The notes: generated by a model not told the origin, from the letters alone. Numbered from the stretch's first letter, positions 33,048-43,481 are shown. The stretch is DNA of 44,068 nucleotides from Candidatus Oceanisphaera merdipullorum (GCA_018883865.1 JAHLFI010000100.1:1-44068), one strand, 5' to 3'. A program made the numbers and translations.

Positions 33048-34187
33048 ATGAAAAAATGGACACTGTCCATGTTGTTGCTGGTAGTGATCATCTTCGGCAG
33101 CGTCATTGGCTTTAATTTATTTAAGCAAAAGATGATGGGCGAGTATTTCGCCAATATGCCGATACCTAGCTTTCCGGTCACCACCACTGAGATTATCGCG
33201 CAAGATTGGACGCCCCGTATTGCGGCCATAGGTTTTATTGAGCCGATTCAAGGTGTCGCGATTAGCAACGAAACCCCAGGCGTGGTGCGTGCCATCCTTT
33301 TTGAGTCTGGGCAACAGGTGTCCAAGGGCGATACGTTACTGGAACTGGATGCAGAAGTAGAAAAAGCCAACCTACGCAGTGCGCAGGCTAATTTACCTGC
33401 CGCGCAAGCCAATCTAAAGCGTATCCGTCAGCTGTTTAGCCGTGGCGCCATTGCTCAAAGTCAAGTAGATGACACCGAAGCTAAATATAAAGAGCTGGTC
33501 GGCCAAGTGGACTCTCTTAAAGCCACCATAGCGCGCCGTACCATACGCGCACCGTTTGACGGCGTTATGGGTATTCGTAATGTGTTTGTGGGGCAGTACC
33601 TGAATGCAGGCTCAGATATCGCGCGTTTAGAAGATATACACCAATTCCGCATTCGCTTTACTGTACCGCAGACCCGCCTCGCCGATATTGCCGTGGGACA
33701 GTCATTGAATATTTTTGTCGATGCTTACCCAGAAACGCCCTTTGAGGGAAAAATTACCGCCATTGAACCGCAGGTGAATCCCGGTTCGGGTGTGGTGCCC
33801 GTTCAGGCCAGCATTCCTAATAAAGATGGCAAGTTACGCTCAGGCATGTTTGCCAAGGTAGACGTACAGCTGCCCACCCAATCCGGACAAATATTGGTGC
33901 CGCAGCAGGCCATCAACTTCACCCTCTACGGCCAAACTGTATTTGTAGTTGAAGAGCAGGCGCCAGCAGAAGGTAAAGACACAGCAGATGCCGAGCCGAT
34001 ACTGGTGGCTCAACAGCGAGTGATCGAAGTCGCCGAGCGCGAAGATGATTATGCACGGGTCGTCAAAGGCTTAAAGCCCGGCGAAACCATAGTGACTTCA
34101 GGCCAGGTGCGTTTGTCTAACGGCAGTCATGTGAAGCCAGTAGAAGACGATGCGCTGGATACCCCAGCGTCAGCGCCCCAGCTGTAA
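33048..34187 (+). CDS. RND efflux periplasmic adaptor (membrane fusion protein)
   Basis: The protein is 379 residues. An uncleaved N-terminal anchor (MLLLVVIIFGSVIGFNLF) with no lipobox is followed by a split lipoyl domain (ISNETPGVVRAILFESGQQV and RTIRAPFDGVMGIRNVFVGQ), a short coiled-coil hairpin (SAQANLPAAQANLKRIRQLF), a beta-barrel domain and a membrane-proximal domain. It links the pump to an outer-membrane channel. Its stop is 12 bp before the pump gene. No TolC-like gene is in the operon, so it must use one encoded elsewhere. Confidence 0.94.
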   Translation: MKKWTLSMLLLVVIIFGSVIGFNLFKQKMMGEYFANMPIPSFPVTTTEIIAQDWTPRIAAIGFIEPIQGVAISNETPGVVRAILFESGQQVSKGDTLLELDAEVEKANLRSAQANLPAAQANLKRIRQLFSRGAIAQSQVDDTEAKYKELVGQVDSLKATIARRTIRAPFDGVMGIRNVFVGQYLNAGSDIARLEDIHQFRIRFTVPQTRLADIAVGQSLNIFVDAYPETPFEGKITAIEPQVNPGSGVVPVQASIPNKDGKLRSGMFAKVDVQLPTQSGQILVPQQAINFTLYGQTVFVVEEQAPAEGKDTADAEPILVAQQRVIEVAEREDDYARVVKGLKPGETIVTSGQVRLSNGSHVKPVEDDALDTPASAPQL

Positions 34188-34199
34188 GCGGAGAATCTG

Positions 34200-37100
34200 A
34201 TGCGTTTTACTGATATTTTTATCAACCGGCCGGTGCTGGCTATATCGATAAGCTTGCTTATCGTGCTGCTTGGGCTGCAGGCTCTGCAAAAACTGCAGGT
34301 GCGTGAATACCCAGAAATGACCAATACCGTGATCACTGTGAGTACGGGTTACTTCGGTGCCAGTGCTGATCTTATCCAAGGGTTTATTACTCAGCCTTTA
34401 GAACAGGCCATAGCACAGGCCGATAACATCGATTTTATGAGTTCGAACAGCAGCAATGGCAGCTCGACCATAACGGTGCAAATGAAGCTGAACAGCGACT
34501 CTAACGCCGCCCTGTCCAATATTTTGGCGCAGGTTAACTCGGTGCGTTCGCAGTTACCGCGCGAGGCCGAAGATCCCAGTCTGAATATGACCACGGGCTC
34601 TTCTACTTCCATCATGTATATTTCGTTCAGCAGTGAAGAGCTGAACGCGCCCCAGATCAACGATTATCTGGAGCGAGTGATACAGCCGCAATTTTACTCG
34701 GTAGATGGGGTTGCTAAGATCAACCTGTTTGGTGGTGCTCAGTTTGCGCTCCGTATCTGGCTAGATCCACAGCGTATGGCCGCACACCAGCTGACTGCCC
34801 CCGAGGTGGTGTCTGTGTTGCAGGCTAACAACTATCAGGCTGCTACCGGTCAGGTGACCGGTTACTACATGGTGTACAACAGTGATATCAATACCCAGAT
34901 AGAAAACCCCGAAGAGCTGGAATCTTTGGTAGTGGCCACCCGTGAAGACGGTATAGTACGGCTGCGCGATATTGCGCAAGTGTCACTGGAAAAAAGCCAC
35001 GACGTAGTGCGCGCCTTGGCTGACGGTAAACCGGCGGTTGTGATAGGCGTGGACCCCACCCCTTCAGCTAACCCGCTGAGTGTGGCTGAAAATGTACGCA
35101 AGCTGTTGCCCGAACTGCAACGCAACATGCCCGACACCATTCAGATGAAGTTACTGTACGACGCCACCGATGCCATTAACGAGTCCATCAGTGAGGTGAT
35201 TAAAACCATCATCGAAGCCTCGTTAATCGTAGTAATAGTGATCACCTTGTTCTTAGGCTCGTTCCGCGCGGTACTGATCCCCATAGTCACCATACCTTTG
35301 TCATTGATTGGCGTGGCCATGTTGATGCAAGTGTTTGGTTTTAGTATCAACCTGATGACCTTGCTGGCCATGGTGCTAGCCATAGGTCTGGTGGTGGATG
35401 ACGCCATAGTGGTCGTGGAAAACGTCGACCGGCATATTAAGGCGGGTGAAACGCCCTATCGCGCCGCCATTATCGGTACCCGAGAAATTGCGGTGCCGGT
35501 GATTACCATGACCATCACCTTGGCGGCAGTGTATGCGCCCATCGCCTTGATGGACGGCATTACCGGCTCACTGTTTAAAGAGTTTGCCCTCACCTTAGCC
35601 GGTGCGGTATTTATCTCAGGGATAGTGGCGCTGACACTGTCGCCCATGATGTGCTCTAAGTTGCTTAAAGCCCACACCAACCCTAACCGCTTCGAACGCA
35701 GCGTGGAAAATACCTTCGACAAGGTCACACGCGGTTATAGCCGCATGCTGGATGCAGTATTAGCTAAGCGCCCAGTGGTGATCATGTTTGCAGTATTGGT
35801 GTTTGCCTCCATGCCGGTGTTGTTTGCCTTTATTCCCAGCGAATTGGCACCCAGTGAAGATAGGGGCGCCTTCTTGATGATGGCCAAGGCGCCGAACTCG
35901 GCTAACTTGGACTACATCGAAAACAACATGCTGAAGGCGGTGGATGTACTCAATAAGGAAGATGGCCTAGCGACTTCGCTAACCATAGCGGGCGTACCCA
36001 ACGCCAACCAAGGCTTGGCCGTGGCCGTGCTCAAACCTTGGAGTCAGCGCGATGGCCAAAAGGATGTGATCAAACGCCTGACGCCGGGCTTACAAGCCAT
36101 ACCTGCGGTAGCCATCAGTGCCTTTGAGTTCCCTGAGTTACCGGGTGCTTCCAGTGGTTTGCCGGTGCAATATGTACTGACCACGCCTAACTCCTTTGAA
36201 AGCCTGTATGAAGTGGCGGCAGATGTACTGAAAAAAGTCAGCCAAAGCCCACTGTTCGTCTATAGCGAGCTGGACTTAGCTTTCGACTCGGGCACCATGA
36301 AAATCAAGGTCAATCGCGACCAAGCAGGAGCTTATGGCATTACCATGCAAGACATAGCGGTGACGCTGTCGACCATGATGAGTGATGGCTATGTAAACCG
36401 TGTTGACCTAGATGGCCGTAGCTATGAGGTGATACCCCAAGTTTATCGTAAATACAGGTTAAACCCAGACTCGATCAAAGATTACTATGTGCGCGCTCAA
36501 AACGGCGACATGGTGTCTCTGGGCAGCTTGGTGTCCATTACCATGGAAGCTCAGCCGAGATCCTTGCCACACTTTAACCAGCTAAACTCCGCCACCATAG
36601 GGGCCGTGCTCTCGCCCGGCGTGTCCATGGGTGATGCCATCAACTTCATGGAACAGGAAGTATCGGCCAATCTGCCGAACGGCTATAACCACGACTACTT
36701 AGGCGGCGCACGTCAATTTGTTACCGAAGGTAACGCGCTCTACATGACCTTTTTACTGGCCTTATTCATCATCTTCTTGGTGTTGGCATCGCAGTTTGAA
36801 AGTGTGCGCGATCCCTTAGTGATCATGGTATCTGTACCACTGGCTATTTCCGGTGCTCTGATTGCCTTGGCATGGGGGCTCGCCACCATGAACATTTATA
36901 CTCAGGTGGGCCTGATTACCTTGGTGGGTGTTATTACCAAGCACGGTATCTTGATGTGTGAAGTGGCCAAAGAAGAGCAGCTCAATCATGGCGCCAGCCG
37001 CCATGAAGCGATCCGCACTGCCGCTCGTATTCGCTTACGCGCCATCTTGATGACCACTGCCGCCATGGTGGCTGGCTTGATCCCGCTGCTGTTTGCGGTG

Positions 37101-37277
37101 GGTGCAGGTGCTATTTCACGCTTTGGTATGGGTATAGTTATCGTATCTGGCTTGAGTATTGGTACGCTATTTACCCTGTTTGTGTTGCCGGTGATTTACA
37201 CCTTCTTGGCCTCACAGCACAAGCCGTTGCCGGTGTTTGACGAAGAGCAAGCGCCTAAGATAATAGAAAACCATTAA
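34200..37277 (+). CDS. RND multidrug efflux pump, inner-membrane subunit
   Basis: The 1025-residue protein belongs to the HAE-1 (AcrB/MexB-like) family by length. An N-terminal helix (INRPVLAISISLLIVLLGL) is followed by the first large porter domain, the helix-4 proton-relay motif GLVVDDAIVVVENV with the Asp-Asp pair near 404-405, a second porter domain, and the C-terminal helix bundle. It exports drugs or other amphiphiles using proton flow. The VexD/VexH or MexI-type proteins are close in character. The substrate is unknown. Confidence 0.95.
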   Translation: MRFTDIFINRPVLAISISLLIVLLGLQALQKLQVREYPEMTNTVITVSTGYFGASADLIQGFITQPLEQAIAQADNIDFMSSNSSNGSSTITVQMKLNSDSNAALSNILAQVNSVRSQLPREAEDPSLNMTTGSSTSIMYISFSSEELNAPQINDYLERVIQPQFYSVDGVAKINLFGGAQFALRIWLDPQRMAAHQLTAPEVVSVLQANNYQAATGQVTGYYMVYNSDINTQIENPEELESLVVATREDGIVRLRDIAQVSLEKSHDVVRALADGKPAVVIGVDPTPSANPLSVAENVRKLLPELQRNMPDTIQMKLLYDATDAINESISEVIKTIIEASLIVVIVITLFLGSFRAVLIPIVTIPLSLIGVAMLMQVFGFSINLMTLLAMVLAIGLVVDDAIVVVENVDRHIKAGETPYRAAIIGTREIAVPVITMTITLAAVYAPIALMDGITGSLFKEFALTLAGAVFISGIVALTLSPMMCSKLLKAHTNPNRFERSVENTFDKVTRGYSRMLDAVLAKRPVVIMFAVLVFASMPVLFAFIPSELAPSEDRGAFLMMAKAPNSANLDYIENNMLKAVDVLNKEDGLATSLTIAGVPNANQGLAVAVLKPWSQRDGQKDVIKRLTPGLQAIPAVAISAFEFPELPGASSGLPVQYVLTTPNSFESLYEVAADVLKKVSQSPLFVYSELDLAFDSGTMKIKVNRDQAGAYGITMQDIAVTLSTMMSDGYVNRVDLDGRSYEVIPQVYRKYRLNPDSIKDYYVRAQNGDMVSLGSLVSITMEAQPRSLPHFNQLNSATIGAVLSPGVSMGDAINFMEQEVSANLPNGYNHDYLGGARQFVTEGNALYMTFLLALFIIFLVLASQFESVRDPLVIMVSVPLAISGALIALAWGLATMNIYTQVGLITLVGVITKHGILMCEVAKEEQLNHGASRHEAIRTAARIRLRAILMTTAAMVAGLIPLLFAVGAGAISRFGMGIVIVSGLSIGTLFTLFVLPVIYTFLASQHKPLPVFDEEQAPKIIENH

Positions 37278-37303
37278 TTGAGTTGGAAAGTAAAACAACC
37301 ATC

Positions 37304-37329
37304 AAAGGGCTGCGTTTGCAGCCCTTTTT
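37304..37329 (+). terminator. Terminator of the RND operon
   Basis: AAAGGGCTGC and GCAGCCCTTT with a GTTT loop, then TT; the stem runs into the U-tract. Confidence 0.85.
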
Positions 37330-37464
37330 ATTAGCTAAATGCGTTTATTCACGGCTCACCCAGAGCCGAACAAAGGCAGGCAGCCCTCGACTCAAGCACA
37401 GTTCACCTTTCGCTAACGAGTATTTTGTCTTAACGTGATGGCTACAAAAATAAGGAGCACATAG

Positions 37465-37671
37465 ATGCTAGGCATTATCTTATTAGGGCTGGCCATCGCC
37501 GCCGTGTTACTGCTGCTTAATCACAGCCGTAACCAAGCGGATCGACTCGCGCAATTAGAGACGCAAAATTTACACCTGCACGAGCGGGTGCAAATACTGG
37601 AAGCCTTGGTATTAGAAAAAGAAAAACGACGTCCTTTTGCGGTACTCGAATCGCCAAATGCTGAAAACTAA
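37465..37671 (+). CDS. Small membrane protein, PspB-like in layout
   Basis: The protein is 68 residues with AGGAG upstream. An N-terminal transmembrane helix (MLGIILLGLAIAAVLLLLN) is followed by a charged coiled coil (LAQLETQNLHLHERVQILEALV). PspB of the phage-shock system has the same arrangement and a similar ERVQILE-type segment, but no psp genes are nearby, so orthology is doubtful. Function is unknown. Confidence 0.7.
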   Translation: MLGIILLGLAIAAVLLLLNHSRNQADRLAQLETQNLHLHERVQILEALVLEKEKRRPFAVLESPNAEN

Positions 37672-37865
37672 CGTATTCATAAAAAATAAACAGCATGAAA
37701 AACTAAAAAAAAGCATATCTCTAGGGCTTAGGTGTCGTCGATCCACGCCATAAACCGCCACGTTTTGCTAACGCTAAGCGGGCAGCGTAAAGTGACCTAT
37801 TTGCTGAATTTTGCTCTCAAAGACTGGTCTTATTTTTTACTATTAAATTCTCATTAGGAGCCCAC

Positions 37866-39656
37866 ATGCCTCACGCTCAACGTCTCGCGGCGATCCGTCA
37901 CACCATGGCCGCCCAACATCTGCAGGCGTTTATTGTGCCCCACGATGACGAACATCTGGGTGAGTATATTCCGCCCTATGCGGAGCGTTTGGCCTGGCTC
38001 ACCGGTTTTACTGGCTCGGCCGGTGTTAGCCTAATATTGCCTGAACAAGCGGCCATCTTTGTGGATGGCCGCTATACGGTGCAAGTCCGCCAGCAATGTG
38101 CGGCTACTTTATTTAATTATCATCACTTAATTAGTGAGCCTTATCTCGATTGGCTGCTCAGCCAGCTGGGTAACAGAGATAGCGTGGGCTTTGATGCCCA
38201 TTTACACAGCCAACAGTGGTATCAAAATGCGCAACCTAAGTTAGCGGCCAAAGGCATCTCCTTAGTGCCAGTATCCGAGAACTTAATCGATGCCCACTGG
38301 CACGACCGCCCACAGCCCACGACCAATCCTGCTTTATTACTCAGCCAAGATTACAGCGGCCAGCACAGCCAAGCCAAACGCAGTCGCATCGCCCAAGATT
38401 TAGCGGCCAGCCACATAGACGCGCAATTATTTACTCAAGCCGAGCCCATTAACTGGCTGCTCAATATTCGCGGCCGCGACATTCCCTGCTTGCCCGTGGT
38501 GTTGAGCTTCGCGCTCTTGCATCAAGATGGCAGCCTGCAATTATTCGCCGATCCCGCTAAATTTTCCGGTTTAGATTTAAGTGGCCACTGCGGTTCTGAT
38601 GTGACTTTACAGCCGATGGCAGCGCTCACTGACGCACTGCAGGCACTCGGTAAAAAAGGCGCACGCGTGCAGTTAGATGCCACTACCGCCAACGCTTGGA
38701 GCACATTGACATTAAGCGAGGCCGGCGCCGAGTTAGTGTATGGAGAAGATCCTTGCATGCTGCCCAAAGCCTGTAAAAATCCAGTAGAAGTCAACGGCAG
38801 CCGCGCCGCTCATTTGCGCGATGGCGCCGCCATGTGCCGTTTCTTGGCTTGGTTAGATGAGCGCGTCCGCCAAGCCAATCCCGAACTGGAAGACGAAGGC
38901 AGTTTGGCCGATAAACTTGAAGCATGCCGCGCCGCCAACCCAGAGTTCGTCGAGCCCAGCTTTAGTACTATTTCCGCTTTAGGCCCTAATGCCGCCATGT
39001 GCCATTACCATCATCTAAACGGTACGCCGCGACGCCTAGGCCAAGATGCCATTTATCTCGTGGACTCAGGCGGCCAATATTTGGATGGCACCACCGACAT
39101 TACCCGCACCGTGGCGGTAGGCGTGCCAGATGCGGAGATGAAAAAACTGTTTACGCTGGTGTTACGCGGCCATATGGATTTAGCGAGCGCCCGTTTTCCG
39201 GCTGGCACCTGTGGCCAGCAGCTTGATGTGTTGGCGCGACAGCCCTTGTGGCAAGAAGGCTATAACTTCGATCACGGCACCGGCCATGGCGTGGGCCACT
39301 ATTTAAGTGTGCACGAAGGGCCGCAGCGCATTTCCCCCAAAGGCAGCCAAACTGCCCTCACCACCGGCATGATAGTGTCTAACGAACCAGGTTATTATCG
39401 GGAAAATGCCTTCGGTATTCGCTGTGAAAACCTACAAGTCGTGCGCCCGGCCCAATTAGACGGTGACATTCCGGTTTTTGAATTTGAGACCCTCACCTTT
39501 GTGCCGTTTGATCGACGGCTAATTGATACGGCTTGGCTGGAACCCAAGCATATCGACTGGCTGAACCAGTATCATGGCCAAGTATGGCAAAAGATCAGTC
39601 CACAATTAAAAGAGGCGGATCGAGAGTGGTTAGAGCAGGCCACTCAAGCCTTATAA
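37866..39656 (+). CDS. Xaa-Pro aminopeptidase (aminopeptidase P2-type, M24B)
   Basis: The 596-residue, three-domain protein has two creatinase-like N-terminal domains (AFIVPHDDEHLGEYIPPYAE, LTGFTGSAG) and a pita-bread catalytic domain. The dinuclear-metal ligands lie in LVDSGGQYLDGTTDITRTV (two Asp), HGTGHGVGHYLSVHEGP (His), SNEPGYY (Glu) and FGIRCENL (Glu). A C-terminal aminopeptidase-P extension (FVPFDRRLID) follows. It removes N-terminal residues preceding proline. AGGAG lies 7 bp upstream of the ATG. It is longer than E. coli PepP (441 aa), so it is the P2/eukaryote-like class. Confidence 0.93.
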   Translation: MPHAQRLAAIRHTMAAQHLQAFIVPHDDEHLGEYIPPYAERLAWLTGFTGSAGVSLILPEQAAIFVDGRYTVQVRQQCAATLFNYHHLISEPYLDWLLSQLGNRDSVGFDAHLHSQQWYQNAQPKLAAKGISLVPVSENLIDAHWHDRPQPTTNPALLLSQDYSGQHSQAKRSRIAQDLAASHIDAQLFTQAEPINWLLNIRGRDIPCLPVVLSFALLHQDGSLQLFADPAKFSGLDLSGHCGSDVTLQPMAALTDALQALGKKGARVQLDATTANAWSTLTLSEAGAELVYGEDPCMLPKACKNPVEVNGSRAAHLRDGAAMCRFLAWLDERVRQANPELEDEGSLADKLEACRAANPEFVEPSFSTISALGPNAAMCHYHHLNGTPRRLGQDAIYLVDSGGQYLDGTTDITRTVAVGVPDAEMKKLFTLVLRGHMDLASARFPAGTCGQQLDVLARQPLWQEGYNFDHGTGHGVGHYLSVHEGPQRISPKGSQTALTTGMIVSNEPGYYRENAFGIRCENLQVVRPAQLDGDIPVFEFETLTFVPFDRRLIDTAWLEPKHIDWLNQYHGQVWQKISPQLKEADREWLEQATQAL

Positions 39657-39727
39657 AAGGTACGATAAGGTAAATCACGCGGTAATTTGCCGCTCACGGC
39701 TAAAGTTCGCTAAACTGCAACCGCATA

Positions 39728-39757
39728 TTGGCGCTTAAGTATGGTCTTGAGCGCCAA
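39728..39757 (+). other. Leader hairpin upstream of pssA
   Basis: TTGGCGCTTAAG pairs with CTTGAGCGCCAA (one G-T wobble) around a 6-nt loop, ending 19 bp before the pssA ATG and lacking a U-tract. It may be the mRNA end of the peptidase gene or a leader structure of pssA. Confidence 0.6.
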
Positions 39758-39776
39758 CCATTAAACGGATTCATTT

Positions 39777-41126
39777 ATGCCCTTAGCTCATCATTACCGC
39801 ACCCTATTGCACCGCCTGCCAAGCTTGGCGGTAGATGCAGACCAAATACAAGTTTTGTATTCGGCGCAAAGCTTTAAGCAAAGGTTGCTGGAACTCATTG
39901 CTAACGCACAACAACGCATCTATTTAGTGGCCCTGTATTTACAAGATGATGCCGCCGGCCGCGAAATTTTGACCGCCCTCTATGAAGCCAAACAAGCCAA
40001 ACCGGATTTGGATATTTGCTTGTTCGTGGACTTTCACCGCGCTCAACGGGGCTTGATTGGCCAGAAAGGCCAAGGCGGCAACCATAAGATGTACCAAGAA
40101 TTTGCCGAGCGTTACGCCGAGCAAATTAATATTTACGGCGTGCCGGTTAAAGGCCGAGAAATACTGGGCGTACTGCATTTAAAAGGCTTCGTGTTTGACG
40201 ATACTTTGCTCTATTCCGGCGCCAGCCTCAATGACATTTACCTGCATCAAGATGAGCGTTACCGTTTCGATCGTTATCACCAATTTAGCGATGCGCACTT
40301 GGCAGATAGCATGGTGGATTACATGACGCGGCTGTTTATGCAGAATCCGGCCGTGCCCTCTTTACTGGCGCCAGCTATCCCCTCGGCTCGGCAATTACGC
40401 GGTGTGATCCGCCAATTTAAACCGCAGATGAAGCGTACTCAATATCAGTTTGCCGATGAAGAACGTAAAGCAGGTCAAGTGTCCGTTACACCTTTAGCGG
40501 GGTTAGGTAAAAGAGGTAATCGACTCAACCGCATGATACGTACCGTATTGCGCAGCAGCGAACAACAGCTGTTTATTTGTACGCCTTATTTCAATTTGCC
40601 CAAACCGCTAGCCAAAGACGTGCGCACCCTATTAAAGAAAGGCGTGACCGTTACCCTAGTGATTGGCGATAAAACCGCCAATGACTTTTATATTCCACCC
40701 AATGAGCCATTTCGTACCATAGGCGGCTTGCCTTACTTGTATGAAACTAACTTGCGCCGCTTTGCTCGGGCTCATCAAACGGCGATTTATCAGGGTAAGT
40801 TGAATATTATGCTCTGGCGCCACGAGCGCAATTCTTATCACCTGAAAGGCATTTTTGTTGACGACGATTTGGCGATCATCACAGGCAATAATCTTAATCC
40901 TCGCGCTTGGGGTCTAGATCTAGAAAACGGCCTGTTATTGCAAGATCCTGAGCAATTATTGCAACCCAGCTTTGCAGCAGAAAAAAACAATATTCTCGAA
41001 CACTGCCAGCGTATCGAGCATTTCTCAGAAATCGAAGAAATGAGCGATTATCCGCTACCCGTCCAAAAGTTGCTCAAGCGAGTACAACGCACCCGAGCCA
41101 ATGTGCTGCTGAAAAGATTGCTTTAA
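39777..41126 (+). CDS. pssA: CDP-diacylglycerol-serine O-phosphatidyltransferase
   Basis: The 449-residue protein is close to E. coli PssA (451). It is a phospholipase-D-superfamily member with two HxK motifs: LHLKGFVFDDTLLYSGASLND near residue 134, and YHLKGIFVDDDLAIITGNN near 355. It makes phosphatidylserine from CDP-diacylglycerol and serine, the first committed step to phosphatidylethanolamine, and is a peripheral membrane/ribosome-associated enzyme. The basic C-terminus (KLLKRVQRTRANVLLKRLL) fits lipid or ribosome binding. Monocistronic, with its own terminator. Confidence 0.96.
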   Translation: MPLAHHYRTLLHRLPSLAVDADQIQVLYSAQSFKQRLLELIANAQQRIYLVALYLQDDAAGREILTALYEAKQAKPDLDICLFVDFHRAQRGLIGQKGQGGNHKMYQEFAERYAEQINIYGVPVKGREILGVLHLKGFVFDDTLLYSGASLNDIYLHQDERYRFDRYHQFSDAHLADSMVDYMTRLFMQNPAVPSLLAPAIPSARQLRGVIRQFKPQMKRTQYQFADEERKAGQVSVTPLAGLGKRGNRLNRMIRTVLRSSEQQLFICTPYFNLPKPLAKDVRTLLKKGVTVTLVIGDKTANDFYIPPNEPFRTIGGLPYLYETNLRRFARAHQTAIYQGKLNIMLWRHERNSYHLKGIFVDDDLAIITGNNLNPRAWGLDLENGLLLQDPEQLLQPSFAAEKNNILEHCQRIEHFSEIEEMSDYPLPVQKLLKRVQRTRANVLLKRLL

Positions 41127-41165
41127 AAAAGCGGAAAGCTGTTAGATAAAATCCAGAGCCCATCT

Positions 41166-41200
41166 AAAAACACCGAGCTAACAAAGTTCGGTGTTTTTTT
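41166..41200 (+). terminator. Terminator of pssA
   Basis: AACACCGA pairs with TCGGTGTT, with A-run/T-run extension, followed by T7. Confidence 0.8.
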
Positions 41201-41209
41201 GGCTGTTCG

Positions 41210-41233
41210 CTGACAGCTTAAGGCTTACCGCTG
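41210..41233. repeat. Dispersed GCTGAC repeat copy
   Basis: CTGACAGCTTAAGGCTTACCGCTG agrees with the unit at 21360-21383 at 21 of 24 positions, 20 kb away. Confidence 0.55.
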
Positions 41234-41297
41234 CCTTTACTGCCTTTTTAATCTCGGCTTTGCTATTCTCTGTACATATTTACAGGGTGAGACCGTT

Positions 41298-43370
41298 ATG
41301 AATCTGGAGAAGATGTCGCTCAGTCTGCTCAAGGGCGTAGGCAATAAGATGTTAGAAAAGCTGCAACGGCTCGGTTTGAGCACGGTGCAAGATTTGCTAT
41401 TCCATCTGCCGCTGCGCTACGAAGACCGCACCCAAGTTCACGCCATAGGCGACTTAATGCCCGGCATGCACGTGTCTGTGATTGGTGAGATCGTCGACAG
41501 CAACATTAGCTATGGCCGCAAGCGCATGTTGTTATGCCGCATGCGCGACGATAGCGGCAGCCTGACGCTGCGCTTTTTCAACTTTGCCGCGGCCCAAATG
41601 AGCAACCTGACCGCCGGCACTAAAATTCGCGCCTTCGGCGAAATTCGCCCGGGTCAGCATGGCCTTGAAATTATTCACCCCGAATACAGCCTGCAGCTGG
41701 GCGATCTGGCGATGACGGGCGAAGCTAATCTGACGCCCGTTTATGGCGCGACCGAAGGCTTGCGCCAAATTACCCTGCGCCAACTCACCGATCAAGCGCT
41801 GGCGTTACTTGCGCAAACGCCATTACAAGAATGGTTACCCAGCGGCTTATATGACAAACAAATTAGCTTAAATGAAGCGCTGCAGTTATTGCATCGCCCA
41901 CCGGCAGGTGTGGATCTATTCACCCTAGAGCAAGGCACACATCCTGCTCAACAACGGCTGATCATGGAGGAGCTACTGGCTCATAATCTTTCTGTACTTA
42001 AGGTGCGAGAGCAAAGCCAGGCTCATCAGGCGCGGAGCATGCGCTACCCCGAGCAACTCATTAGCGATTTTTTAGCACAACTGCCTTTTACGCCTACGAA
42101 TGCCCAGCAAAGAGTCGTAGCAGAAATTGCCAGCGACTTAGCCAAACCAATACCCATGATGCGTCTAGTACAAGGTGACGTGGGCTCAGGTAAAACGCTA
42201 GTGGCGGCATTGGCCGCACTGCAGGTTATAGGTAATCAGGGCCAAGTCGCGCTCATGGCGCCCACCGAGTTGTTAGCCGAACAACACACCAATAATTTTG
42301 CCGCTTGGTTGGCGCCATTAGGCATTCAAGTGGGTTGGCTGGCCGGCAAGGTAAAAGGCAAAGCGCGCGCCGAACAGCTAGCGCGCTTAGCCAGTGGCGA
42401 GTTGGGCATGATAGTCGGCACCCATGCACTGTTTCAGGAACAAGTACAATTTGATGCACTGGAACTGGTGATTATTGATGAGCAACATCGTTTTGGTGTG
42501 CATCAGCGCTTGGCACTGCGTGAAAAAGGCAGCCAAGGGGACTTTTACCCACACCAATTGATCATGACCGCCACCCCCATACCGCGCACCTTGGCCATGA
42601 CCGCCTATGCAGATCTCGACACCTCAATTATCGATGAACTGCCGCCAGGTCGTACCCCCGTTACTACCGTCGCCATGCCCGATACCCGACGCGAAGACAT
42701 CGTCGCTCGGGTACGCCAAGTGTGTCGCGAACAAGGCCGACAAGCCTATTGGGTGTGCACCCTGATTGATGAGTCGGAAGTATTAGAATGCCAAGCCGCT
42801 GAAGACACAGCCACCGAGCTCACCGCGCAATTGCCCGAATTAAAAGTAGGCCTAGTACATGGCCGTATGAAGCCCGCAGAAAAGTTAACAGTAATGGCTG
42901 ACTTTAAGGCCGGCAAGATTGACTTGTTAGTGGCGACCACCGTCATAGAAGTCGGCGTAGACGTACCTAATGCTTCTTTGATGATCATCGAAAACCCCGA
43001 GCGTTTAGGCTTGGCGCAACTGCACCAATTGCGTGGCCGCGTCGGCCGAGGCGCGGTCGCTTCCCACTGCGTGCTCTTGTATCACGCACCCTTAACTAAA
43101 ACCGCTGGCCAACGCTTGGGCGTGCTGCGCGACACCAACGACGGCTTTATTATTGCCCAGAAAGACTTAGAAATTCGCGGTCCCGGCGAGCTTTTAGGCA
43201 CCAAACAAACCGGCCTCACCGACTTAAAAATTGCCGACCTAATACGCGACCAACATCTATTACCAGAAATCCAACGCCTCGCCCGCTATTTAGCCGACAA
43301 ACATCCAGAAATCACGGCACCGCTGATCCGCCGCTGGCTCGGTGAAAAAGAACATTATGGGAAGGTTTAG
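41298..43370 (+). CDS. recG: ATP-dependent DNA helicase RecG
   Basis: The protein is 690 residues (E. coli 693). The N-terminal wedge/OB domain (LPLRYEDRTQ, LRFFNFAAAQMSNL) precedes two RecA-like domains: Walker A GDVGSGKT near 296, the DEQH box in IIDEQHRFGVHQR, motif III TATPIPRTLAM, and motifs V/VI (VATTVIEVGVDVPNA, QLRGRVGRG). The C-terminal TRG translocation motif region (KDLEIRGPGELLG) is intact. It reverses stalled replication forks and processes branched DNA. The sequence is very close to the enterobacterial protein. Confidence 0.98.
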   Translation: MNLEKMSLSLLKGVGNKMLEKLQRLGLSTVQDLLFHLPLRYEDRTQVHAIGDLMPGMHVSVIGEIVDSNISYGRKRMLLCRMRDDSGSLTLRFFNFAAAQMSNLTAGTKIRAFGEIRPGQHGLEIIHPEYSLQLGDLAMTGEANLTPVYGATEGLRQITLRQLTDQALALLAQTPLQEWLPSGLYDKQISLNEALQLLHRPPAGVDLFTLEQGTHPAQQRLIMEELLAHNLSVLKVREQSQAHQARSMRYPEQLISDFLAQLPFTPTNAQQRVVAEIASDLAKPIPMMRLVQGDVGSGKTLVAALAALQVIGNQGQVALMAPTELLAEQHTNNFAAWLAPLGIQVGWLAGKVKGKARAEQLARLASGELGMIVGTHALFQEQVQFDALELVIIDEQHRFGVHQRLALREKGSQGDFYPHQLIMTATPIPRTLAMTAYADLDTSIIDELPPGRTPVTTVAMPDTRREDIVARVRQVCREQGRQAYWVCTLIDESEVLECQAAEDTATELTAQLPELKVGLVHGRMKPAEKLTVMADFKAGKIDLLVATTVIEVGVDVPNASLMIIENPERLGLAQLHQLRGRVGRGAVASHCVLLYHAPLTKTAGQRLGVLRDTNDGFIIAQKDLEIRGPGELLGTKQTGLTDLKIADLIRDQHLLPEIQRLARYLADKHPEITAPLIRRWLGEKEHYGKV

Positions 43371-43481
43371 AAAAGTTTTCCGCACTTTGGTGGTGAAAAA
43401 CACCAATCCAATGATATATATCAACCGATATGTAGCAACGCATGGCTTTCAGGCAGTGGCGTAACGAGTATCCATATGTTT

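Noticed and set aside
43387-43406. Terminator after recG (TTGGTG with CACCAA)
   Set aside because: The stem is only 6 bp with an 8-nt loop and no U-tract follows.
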